Below are positions 53,878 through 61,588 of a stretch of DNA of 64,000 nt, piece after piece. The position numbers and the translations under genes are program-made. Every line of letters starts with the position of its first letter. The first letter of the stretch is position 1. The notes below the pieces were generated by a model. The model was not told the DNA's origin. It worked only from the letters and a program-made list of their open reading frames with translations, and ran no database searches. Source of the DNA: Eubacterium plexicaudatum ASF492. Lineage in GTDB: Bacteria > Bacillota > Clostridia > Lachnospirales > Lachnospiraceae. The stretch covers positions 930,001 through 994,000 of the forward strand of contig NZ_AQFT02000001.1 in the NCBI RefSeq assembly GCF_000364225.2. The letters run 5' to 3'.

Positions 53878-55474
53878 AGTTGAAAGTTTGTACCACTAAG
53901 AAGCCAGAAAATCCCATTGTTCTTCTGACTTTTCCTGTAGCCTCTGAATTATTCGCGTTATGTATAATTCGGGTTTTTGCGCCAAAAGGCGGAAAAAATG
54001 TTTTCGGAAGTAGTACATAAGGGTGGCTTCCGAAACCCTTCCTTGGGAAGGTGTCCTCTGGTAACGGATCTGGCTAGAACTAACCTTCCCAATAAAGCAG
54101 ATAGAAAGGCTCTGCAGAATTCCCATTGCAATACAGGACAGTGCCATGTGCATCTCAATGGCACGAACGGCTTCCAACACTTTTTGGCGGGGTTTTTCAC
54201 CTTCCACCCTCTCCATGGGCGTAGGCTCCCCTTTCTTCTGGTAGTAGCTTAGCTTCGGCATGTACTTTGACCAGAAGTGGTAACAGAACGCCCCAATCTG
54301 CTGCTTCAGTTCGCGGAATGTACATTCAATCCGGAACCGGTAGCTGTAGAGCCGGATGATGGACAGCGGATCCAGCTCCAGGCTGGTGCTTGCAAGGATG
54401 CCCTGGACGCCATTCATTTCCACCAGGACGAAGCGCAGTTCCTGATACAGCTTCTGCCCCCATAACAGGTCAATGCAGTAGTAACGGATGGATTCCCTTT
54501 TTCCATAAAGTTCAATCTCCGTTTTCTGGAATTGTCCCCCGCGTGAAGCGAACAGTTCTTTCAGGTGGACAGCCGCTCCTTTTTTGGCAGGCCGTCCCCT
54601 TCCGGGTTTGCGGGGGCCTGGCCTTTCAAATGCGGTACAGGACTTTTTGGCCTTGGTGACGATCTCCATGTGTACATCCCCGCTGCCGTTGAGGGATTTC
54701 AGCTTTTCAAGTGCCGGTACAGTAAGAAAATATCTGTCCAGCAAGAGCAGGGAATTCCCAAAAGTAAGGGCTGCGCGATAAGCATCTTCCACCATCTGCA
54801 CCACATGGGAAGCCTCAGAAACAGATGCGCCTTTCCACTCCATGGCAGCCTGCAGGCCGTCATGGAGCCGGATACTCAAAGGAATGCAGGCCCAATTCCG
54901 TACACTTCCGGCTAAGATGCCAAGACCACCGAACATATGCCCATGGATGTACTCCGGTTTTGCGGAGTTTTCGGATTCCTGGAACAGCTTTTTCACCCCT
55001 GGCATACGGCGCCCTTCCTTGGACTGCTTCACCCCGTCGCCCACAAGGACGTGGTAGTTCCCCTCCCTATAAAGGGGAGCATACAGCCTGACAGCGGAGA
55101 ACCAACGTTTACGGATTTCCTCCAACGACCATGAGGATGCCCTGAAAAATGCAGCATGGAATCATAGCAGCCCGGACTTAGTGCAAGGTCACGGATGACA
55201 GAAGTGACACCAAGTTTATCTGAACGGAGCATAAGCCCTATGATAATGGTTACAAACCAGCGGAAAGCAGCCTTGCGGGAAAAACAGGATTCAAAGTGGC
55301 ATAAAACATTTTCAATAAAATTCATCATAATCGTATGGTTAACCACTGGAAAGTATGGTAAACTCATACATGAAATAACTCTTTCAGTGGTTTATATCTT
55401 TCTTAAGTGTTGCAACTTAAAGATACCATAAATCCATACGAAAGGGTTATTTTTTTTATTGAGAACTTTCAACT
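53878..55474 (-). mobile_element. IS4-family insertion sequence (ends inferred)
   Basis: AGTTGAAAGTT at 53878 and its complement ending 55474 are the likely inverted ends. I see no clear target duplication. The element lies between the radical SAM/MBL operon and TTCTGC site K. Confidence 0.7.
53896..55367 (-). pseudogene. IS4-family transposase, one frameshift
   Basis: Frame 1 (55367 to about 55130) holds the N-terminal helical region (AFRWFVTIIIGLMLRSDKLGVTSVIRDL). Frame 2 (55125 to 53896, 409 residues) has HVLVGDGVKQSKEGRRMPG with the first Asp, LLLLDRYFLTVPALE with the second, and YSYRFRIECTFRELK, which fits Y-2-R-3-E-6-K with the catalytic Glu. The join needs one added base in the five-T run near 55150. 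Otherwise complete. Confidence 0.84.
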
Positions 55475-55541
55475 CATAAGATCTGTTTAACAACCATTTA
55501 TTGATTGTATTTTGCAGATAGTACTTTCTGAAAAGTAGCCA

Positions 55542-55605
55542 TTTTCTGCAAAAAAAGGCTACTTTCTGCAAAGCTAATTGTATTTTATTTTGTTGTATAT
55601 TATAT
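55542..55605 (+). promoter_or_regulatory. Double TTCTGC box (site K) upstream of the metzincin
   Basis: TTCTGC at 55544-55549 and 55564-55569 (20-bp period), TTGTAT -35 at 55578-55583, then TTATAT at 55600-55605 in the expected -10 place. Confidence 0.78.
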
Positions 55606-55709
55606 TTACCAAATAAGAGTTACGGAGGTGAGGAAAAAATAATTTAGTTGTATTTAGTTGCTTTATGATGATTTGTTTGTATTAAAAAAATTTACGAGGA
55701 GGAACTTTT

Positions 55710-56299
55710 ATGAGAACCAAAAAATTGTAGTTGCATTATGTTTAAGTTTTCTTATGTTCATGTGTAGTGTGCCGAATGTGTATGCCTATAACACATTCAA
55801 TCAGCATAAATTGACATATGGAGTGGGAAATTATGGAAAAGATACACAGCATTACTTCATTACATCAAGCGCAAGTGGTTATGCTTCGTATATCAATACA
55901 GCGATGAGTGAATGGGTAAATACATCCAATAGCATGGGAGTAACAACACCTATTTCTTACACAAGAACCACAACACAATCAAGTAGCAGAATGGATATAT
56001 ATCAAGTAAGTACTGTTAATGAATGGTGGGGATTAACAACTATGTATAATGGAGGTACAGAAGTTGATCCATTCAGCAGTAATTGGGTTTGGGGAAGAAT
56101 ACAATTAGATGCCGATTTTGCGGATTTAAGTGAAAATAAGAGATTGGCTGTCATAGCTCATGAAATGGGACATGTCATGGGGTTAGCCCACTCGGATGTT
56201 AGCAATGTTTTAATGAAGGCAGATATTGCGTATAATTCAAGCAGCACCTCAAGAGCGCAAGCTAATGATTTGGCAGGAATAAATTATTTATATAAATAG
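55710..56299 (+). CDS. Secreted metzincin-type zinc protease, frame broken just after the start
   Basis: GAGGAGGAA precedes ATG 55710, but that frame stops after six codons. One extra A in the six-A run at 55719-55724 gives MRTKKIVVALCLSFLMFMCSVPNVYAYN, a signal peptide, and a mature domain of about 170 residues. The zinc motif is AVIAHEMGHVMGLAHSD (HExxHxxGxxH) followed by the Met-turn region VLMKADI, as in matrixin-like M10 proteases. It is probably secreted without a propeptide. It is under TTCTGC site K and so a candidate quorum-regulated exoprotease. An alternative start at 55658 lacks a ribosome site. Confidence 0.83.
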
Positions 56300-56311
56300 G
56301 AGGAAAGTAAA

Positions 56312-57108
56312 ATGAAAAAAACTGGTATTGGAATATTAGGCTGTATGGTGTTATTGTCATTGGCTGGTTGTGGGAAAATGGATGATACAAGTGTTCAAAA
56401 TTTCAGCGATACTAAAGATGTGATTGTTGAAAGTGAAATTGATTTGGCAGAGAATAAAGAGAATAATAATGAACACTCAAATAAAAACGAAGATTCCTTG
56501 TACAGCAGCGACATTTCCAATTATCAAATTTTTACAGAGGCAAATAGTGAAGCGGCGTTAAAAATCTTTATTACAATATTGATGAATTTATTGATAGTGA
56601 TTCATCAGATGCTGTGGTAAAAGGAAATATTGCAGAAATAGAATATGTGTATATTGATGGATGTGCCTATTCTAAGCTTACCGTTGATGTAGAGGAAGCG
56701 TATCAAGGTGAGGTACAGGAAACAATCACAGTATACGAGGATGGTGGATATACTCGGTTAAGCGATGAGAAAGCACAAATTGAAGAACATGCTGATTTGT
56801 CACAGTATACAGAAGAAGAAATGAACAATTTGTTAATTGACCATACATTTATGGGGGCAGAACATTCAAAGGTTGGTGATACTGTTATTCTGTTTTTGAA
56901 ATCTAATGAAGGTAGCATTCTGGGTGACAGCTATCGAATTAATTGTTCAGTTTTTGGCAGATACACTTTGAGCAATGATAACTATATCAGAACAGAATTT
57001 CTCGTGGAGAATGATAATCCGGAGGGAGTTTCAACATATAGCAATATGGATACATTTGAGGTTTCAGTGTCTAAATCAATGCTTGAAGATAAACTTTCAC
57101 AACAGTAA
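56312..57108 (+). CDS. Lipoprotein, frame broken in an A run
   Basis: ATG 56312 follows AGGAGGAAAG, 12 bp after the protease stop. The signal peptide ends in the lipobox SLAGC (Cys 20). A Ser/Asn/Glu-rich linker leads to a domain that shifts frame at the five-A run 56560-56564; one extra A gives AALKNLYYNIDEFIDSD and continues into DAVVKGNIAEIEYVYIDG and a domain ending SMLEDKLSQQ, about 265 residues. Similar extracellular beta-barrel domains occur in Firmicutes lipoproteins, but I cannot name it. Co-transcribed with the protease, it could be its inhibitor or immunity partner. Confidence 0.74.
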
Positions 57109-57915
57109 AAGAATCTAATTGAAAATGTTGGAAGGAAGTAAATATCTGCGCCCATAGAATATTAAAGAAATTTATCGCAAAGATGTTAGATGTACTGCCA
57201 AAGCATGTGAGGATTTGCTTAGAATGAGAAACATGCTTACCTAAAAGATCAGACAACAGATTATATCTGTAGTCTGATCTTTTTTTGTTTTTTATCTGAT
57301 AGTCAAGGTGGCGTATATCAGCTATAAATAGTGTATACTGGCACTCTGAAAACAACTCCCTTTCAGTTATGATAGTTGCAGGCTTGAAAAAGCCAAAACA
57401 ATTTTATAGGACACGCATACACCTGATTTTATTTTCGCCTTTTTATCCGTCCATGCTTATGTGGGGATAAAAGGGTGGCAGAATCCCGTTTCGTGCGAAG
57501 ATGTACCTGCAAGGATTTCATTGTTGCCCGTGAAGGTATGGAGCAGAGGATTGTGCCTGCTGGTATGGCAACCAGAGATAATGAGGTAAAACGGCACCGG
57601 AATTTCAGCGAAAGCATTTTTCGGGAGTGGCTGCCTGCGGATTCCGTCTGGTTGGGCATGATGGAGGCGCAGTGTGGGATGGGAGCCGTCCCAGTGTATG
57701 TTACCCGGTTCGGGGACAAGCGAGAGCCAGTCTGATATTTTCAGATTGAACAGAGAGGTAATGTGGCGGAAACGCCACGTTATCCTCTGATACAGGCGAG
57801 CCTTGCAGTTATCAGATAACAGCAGACAAGACTCTCCTGTATGAGAGGATAATGCCGGCAAAAACTTCTCTTTTGTTTCAGTCAATGAGAATAGAAGAAA
57901 GTATAGGTGATTATC
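57109..57915. other. Boundary region between accessory DNA and a higher-GC mobile element
   Basis: A terminator GATCAGAC/GTCTGATC with seven T (57247-57286) ends the lipoprotein operon. From about 57425 the base composition shifts to higher GC. Open frames on both strands (for example 57475-57735 plus) show no recognisable product, overlap one another and have poor starts. The stretch may be a non-coding end of the mobile element or decayed coding sequence. Confidence 0.4.
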
Positions 57916-58347
57916 ATGTGCAGTAATGTGAAAAGTTTTGAGGTCGGCTTGCTTGTGCATCCGGCAGTCATGTTTATGAACTCCAACAAGTCAGAAAGCA
58001 ATATCCGCCAGATCATTCAGCAGAACCGTCAGAAGTGCAGCATGGCAGGGATAGCGTTAATGAATGAAACTATCGTCAACAAGGGACCGAACAGGGATAT
58101 TGACCGTGATGCGGTAAACATGCTGATTACCCGCCTGATTACCGGACAGTATGATACGGTGGTCGTGGAGAACATGGCTGATATAACAGCGGATGAGTCC
58201 GATCTGGAAGAATTTATGTATGATGCTGCCAACATTGGTGTCGGCTTTTTTGAGCTTTCCACCATGCAGTACCATATGTACGATATAACAAAGTGTCCTG
58301 CCGATAAGGAAAGACCTGTATGGGGCGGAAGCAGAGGCGGTTTATGA
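57916..58347 (+). CDS. Short resolvase-like protein (serine recombinase N-terminal remnant)
   Basis: About 143 residues. ESNIRQIIQQNRQKCSMAGI and ITGQYDTVVVENMADITADESDLEEFMYDAANIGVGFFEL follow the resolvase catalytic domain (compare VVVKDLSRLGRN in the full recombinases), but the catalytic Ser motif YxRLS is missing, so it is not expected to cut DNA. Such shortened paralogues accompany recombinase arrays and may regulate them. Its end overlaps the toxin gene as ATGA. Confidence 0.62.
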   Translation: MCSNVKSFEVGLLVHPAVMFMNSNKSESNIRQIIQQNRQKCSMAGIALMNETIVNKGPNRDIDRDAVNMLITRLITGQYDTVVVENMADITADESDLEEFMYDAANIGVGFFELSTMQYHMYDITKCPADKERPVWGGSRGGL

Positions 58348-58712
58348 AGATAAGGAGGGGCGATGTACTGTATGTGGATTTGGGCGTACAGTATCAGGGA
58401 AGTATGCAGGGCGGTATGCGTCCCGTGGTGGTGGTCAGTAACAACAGGGCAAACAGACACAGCACTGTCATCACGGTAGTTCCGCTGTCCACTAAGATTT
58501 ACAAGAAAAGAAGCCTGCCTACCCATGTATTCATATCTGCGTATAAGACGGAGGGACTGGACCAGCACAGCGTCGCATTGTGTGAACAGGTAACAGCACT
58601 GAACTTTGACCGGATCATAGAACACATGGGAAAGGTGGATGTAGAAACGCTCGGCAGGATCACGGAGGGCGTACAGGTGCAGATAGGCGTGTTTGACAGA
58701 TACAACGAATAA
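58344..58712 (+). CDS. MazF/PemK-family endoribonuclease toxin-like protein
   Basis: The 122-residue protein matches PemK/MazF: KIRRGDVLYVDLG, GGMRPVVVVSNNRANRHSTVITVVPLST, LPTHVFI, SVALCEQVTALNFDRI and GRITEGVQVQIGV. The conserved Arg in MRPVVVVS and the Thr in VPLST are the residues that act in RNA cleavage. ATG 58344 overlaps the previous stop. No typical MazE antitoxin is adjacent; the preceding or following small proteins might substitute, or it may serve element control. Confidence 0.85.
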   Translation: MKIRRGDVLYVDLGVQYQGSMQGGMRPVVVVSNNRANRHSTVITVVPLSTKIYKKRSLPTHVFISAYKTEGLDQHSVALCEQVTALNFDRIIEHMGKVDVETLGRITEGVQVQIGVFDRYNE

Positions 58713-58728
58713 GGAAAAGGTGGTAAAT

Positions 58729-58866
58729 ATGTGCAGGGTTAAAAATTTTGTGGCAGCAGGCTTGTTTCTGGTTTTATCGGTACTTGTTGTTTCGGGAATG
58801 GCTGTCTCCGCAAGGAGAAAGACATATGGGCGTATGCGCTGGAACGATAACGATGACAGAAGATAG
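58729..58866 (+). CDS. Small membrane or secreted protein of 45 residues
   Basis: ATG 58729 follows AAGGAAAAGGTGG. The product has a positively charged start (CRVKNF), one hydrophobic segment (VAAGLFLVLSVLVVSGMAVSA) and a basic C-terminus (RRKTYGRMRWNDNDDRR). It could be a single-pass membrane peptide or carry a cleaved signal. Family unknown. Confidence 0.6.
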   Translation: MCRVKNFVAAGLFLVLSVLVVSGMAVSARRKTYGRMRWNDNDDRR

Positions 58867-59020
58867 CAGTGCTAAGGAATAAGAAAGGTTATGACACAGC
58901 CGGGCAGATGTCCGGCTGTTTACATAGTTGTCCGTTGTGGGACAGTGTATGTCATTCAGATAAAATGCTGGATGGAGGATTGCAGGACGAAAGGAGTATG
59001 TCAAGAAGGGCTTTACAAAA

Positions 59021-59404
59021 TTGGAACTGATTCAGTTCTTTGACGGACTGACAGAACTTGTCAGTGAGGAAAACAGGGGAAAAGCCAGCGTCCAGATACG
59101 GAAATTTTTGCTTGAATTTGAAAAGCGTTACCAATATGAAGATGCAGTAATGCAGAGAAATGTGCCATACATTCCGCCTTACTACATACCCGCAATGCCG
59201 CAGGCTGTACAGGAGGAGATCAGAGAAAAGCTGGTGGCAAAACTGGCAGAGCAGGGGGAAAACACTCCTGAACAGGTAGAACAGTTCATGCGCTCCCAAA
59301 TCTATGACCTGAAAGGTCTGATCGACATTAAAGAGTATGTGGAATGGGTAGACAAGGAAATATACAGGAATTTTGAAAAGAGGCTGGAAGCAAGCAGGGG
59401 ATAG
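59021..59404 (+). CDS. Hypothetical mobile-element protein
   Basis: From TTG 59021 the product has 127 residues: ELIQFFDGLTELVSEENRGKASVQIRKFLLEFEKRYQYEDAVM, then a Pro/Tyr-rich segment (IPPYYIPAMPQAVQEEIREKLVAKLAEQGE) and a helical end. An upstream ATG at 58998 would join this frame (MSRRALQK then LELIQ) if one A were added at 59015-59018, so the true start is unsure. Family unknown; conserved-looking within such elements. Confidence 0.6.
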   Translation: MELIQFFDGLTELVSEENRGKASVQIRKFLLEFEKRYQYEDAVMQRNVPYIPPYYIPAMPQAVQEEIREKLVAKLAEQGENTPEQVEQFMRSQIYDLKGLIDIKEYVEWVDKEIYRNFEKRLEASRG

Positions 59405-59491
59405 GAAACCTCCCATGACCGGATGCGTCCGGTTTTTACATAGCCGTCCGCATAACAGCAGGCGGCAATTTTTTTCATGGAGGTTTGTTGA

Positions 59492-59740
59492 ATGACAGCA
59501 GAAGATCATAGAAAGTTTCTTGAGATGGATTTTTCAGACGCAAAACTGGAGGAACTGGCTGATATAGGGAAAATCCGCATAGACAGGAAGAAAAGCGTGG
59601 AGGAAAAAAAGCGCCAGTATCTCAATCAGGTAAAAAATCCTTATCTGGTTAAGGTGGGGGACACAATGGTAAAGATACGGTTTGCCAATAACGGCGTGTC
59701 ATTTGAGGATGCGTTTGAAAACCTCTTACTGATGGCGTAG
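59492..59740 (+). CDS. Small hypothetical protein (DUF6870-like)
   Basis: The 82-residue protein starts at ATG 59492 after TGGAGGTTTG: AEDHRKFLEMDFSDAKLEELADIGKIRIDRKKSVEEKKRQYL, then VKNPYLVKVGDTMVKIRFANNGVSFEDAFENLLLMA. I recall this as a domain common beside serine recombinases in Clostridia elements (DUF6870, from memory). Function unknown. Confidence 0.65.
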   Translation: MTAEDHRKFLEMDFSDAKLEELADIGKIRIDRKKSVEEKKRQYLNQVKNPYLVKVGDTMVKIRFANNGVSFEDAFENLLLMA

Positions 59741-59806
59741 AAAAAATAAAAAAAGTCGTGGAAAATCCTATGAAAGTGTGTTATGATGTAATCCAGAGAA
59801 AGGGCA

Positions 59807-59843
59807 GGCTGCAAGGAAACTGTGAGAAAGGCTCCTTGCAGCC
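59807..59843 (+). promoter_or_regulatory. Perfect 11-bp stem in the leader of the recombinase operon
   Basis: GGCTGCAAGGA (59807-59817) pairs with TCCTTGCAGCC (59833-59843) around a 15-base loop, without a T-run. It lies between a TATGAT-like -10 (near 59782) and the GGAGGAAC ribosome site of the first recombinase. Confidence 0.55.
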
Positions 59844-59910
59844 CGGCTTGGACATATCTATATTACTGGGATTTGTTCCGACTTAAAAATCATTTAAGGA
59901 GGAACAGGTT

Positions 59911-61587
59911 ATGGGTAATATCCAGAAAATCAGAAAAATATTTCATGCAGCTATTTATGTGAGGCTGTCAAAAGAGGATGGCGATGTTGCGGATGCAGGC
60001 AAAAAGGAAAGCAACAGCATATCCAATCAGAAATCCCTTATCAGAGATTTTTTAAGAGACAAGGAAGATATTGAAATCGTGTCGGAGCGGGTGGACGACG
60101 GGTATTCCGGTTCCAATTTTGAGCGTCCCCAGTTTAAGTTGATGATGGAAGATATAAAAAGGGGCATTGTTGACTGTGTGGTAGTAAAGGACTTATCCCG
60201 TTTTGGACGTGAGTATATTGATTCGGGCAAGTATATCGAAAGGCTGTTCCCGGCTCTTGGAGTGCGCTTTATTGCAGTGAATGACCATATAGACAGCCTT
60301 GAGGACGGACGTGACGACATCGTGGTTCCGTTCAAGAACCTGATGAATGATGCGTACTGCCGTGACATTTCCATAAAGATCAGGAGCCATCTGGAAGTCA
60401 AAAGAAAAAATGGCGATTACATAGGGGCATTTACCCCGTATGGTTATTTAAAGGATGAACAGGATAAGAACAGGCTTGTGCCGGATACCTATGCGGCAGG
60501 GATTGTAAAAGAAATCTTCCGCATGAAGCTCGGCGGCATGAGCCAGACTGCCATTGCAGATTACTTAAATGACCATGACGTATTATCCCCTATGGAATAC
60601 AAGCACAGTCTCGGAATCCGCATACAGGACAATTTCAAGACACATGAACAGGCGGAATGGAGCGCCATGTCCGTCCGAAGAATCCTTGAAAATGAGGTCT
60701 ACAAAGGGACACTGGTGCAGGGAAAGCACACCACACCGAACCACAAGGTAAAAAAGCTGGTGGATAAGCCGGAAGAGGAATGGGTGCGCATTGAAAAGAA
60801 CCATACGCCCATTATCGGGGAAAGGGACTTTGCACTCGTCCAGAAACTGCTTGGCATGGACACACGCACGTCCCCTTATGAGACAGAGGTTTATGTGCTG
60901 TCAGGGATTGCAGTGTGCGGGGACTGTGGTGCGCCGATGATCAAGAGGGATGTCCCGGCAGGCGGAAAGGTATACTCCTATTATATCTGTTCACGGAACA
61001 ATGCAACAAAGGAGTGCGGCACACACCGTATTCCGAGGGAAAAACTGGAATCCCTTGTGCTTGGGGTTCTGCAGGCACACATTCAGAACATACTTGACAT
61101 GAAGCGTATCCTTGAATATGTCGATACGGTGCCTTTTCAGGAGCTTGACATTCAGGAACTTGAAAACCGCAGGGAGGCAAAGGAGCAGGAAATACAGCGC
61201 TGCAAGGAAATGAGGAACCTCCTTTATGAAGATTTGAAGGAAGGGGTTGTATCAAAAGAGGACTATGCGGAACTGTATGAGGGATACAATGCAAAACGGA
61301 GAAAAGCGGAAGAGGCAGTGCGGGCAATCCAGCGTGAGATCAGGGACATTCTGGAATCAAAGACGGAAAAGTACCAGTGGCTTGATTATTTCACGGAACA
61401 CCAGAACATAGACCGACTGACAAGGACGGCGGTTGTGGAGCTGGTTGACAGGGTAAAGGTTTTTGACAAGAAGCATATCGAGGTAGTGTTCCAGTTTGAT
61501 GACTGTTACCAGTCCATGATGAAACAGATAGAAACAACGGGATGCGCTGTTTCCGTGGAGACGGCAGGAAGGAAGGAGGTCGTATAG
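59911..61587 (+). CDS. Large serine recombinase 1
   Basis: The 558-residue protein has a resolvase catalytic domain at residues 8-160 (AIYVRLSKEDGD with nucleophile Ser, VDDGYSGSNFERP, VVVKDLSRFGREYID), the Recombinase domain at about 170-300 (FTPYGYLKDEQD, MSVRRILENEVYKGTLVQGK), and a zinc ribbon (CGDCGAPMIKRD, CSRNNATKECGTH) followed by a coiled coil (residues 390-475). This is the TnpX/large-serine-integrase layout that excises and integrates elements. ATG 59911 has AGGAGGAA. The next gene starts two bases after it. Confidence 0.93.
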   Translation: MGNIQKIRKIFHAAIYVRLSKEDGDVADAGKKESNSISNQKSLIRDFLRDKEDIEIVSERVDDGYSGSNFERPQFKLMMEDIKRGIVDCVVVKDLSRFGREYIDSGKYIERLFPALGVRFIAVNDHIDSLEDGRDDIVVPFKNLMNDAYCRDISIKIRSHLEVKRKNGDYIGAFTPYGYLKDEQDKNRLVPDTYAAGIVKEIFRMKLGGMSQTAIADYLNDHDVLSPMEYKHSLGIRIQDNFKTHEQAEWSAMSVRRILENEVYKGTLVQGKHTTPNHKVKKLVDKPEEEWVRIEKNHTPIIGERDFALVQKLLGMDTRTSPYETEVYVLSGIAVCGDCGAPMIKRDVPAGGKVYSYYICSRNNATKECGTHRIPREKLESLVLGVLQAHIQNILDMKRILEYVDTVPFQELDIQELENRREAKEQEIQRCKEMRNLLYEDLKEGVVSKEDYAELYEGYNAKRRKAEEAVRAIQREIRDILESKTEKYQWLDYFTEHQNIDRLTRTAVVELVDRVKVFDKKHIEVVFQFDDCYQSMMKQIETTGCAVSVETAGRKEVV

Positions 61588-61588
61588 C

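Noticed and set aside
9786..55605. The repeated TTCTGC strings as a CRISPR array or dispersed mobile repeat
   Set aside because: Copies come as pairs 20 bp apart, only upstream of genes, with constant distance to a -10 and no spacers, so they are promoter elements.
57130..57250. A third AgrD-like peptide after the lipoprotein
   Set aside because: The sequence around LPKHVRICLE lacks the HQPK/DEPK-type tail and an AgrB neighbour.
57457..57960. Long minus-strand frames opposite the 57.4-58 kb region
   Set aside because: They have no ribosome sites, run against real plus-strand genes and show no recognisable domain.
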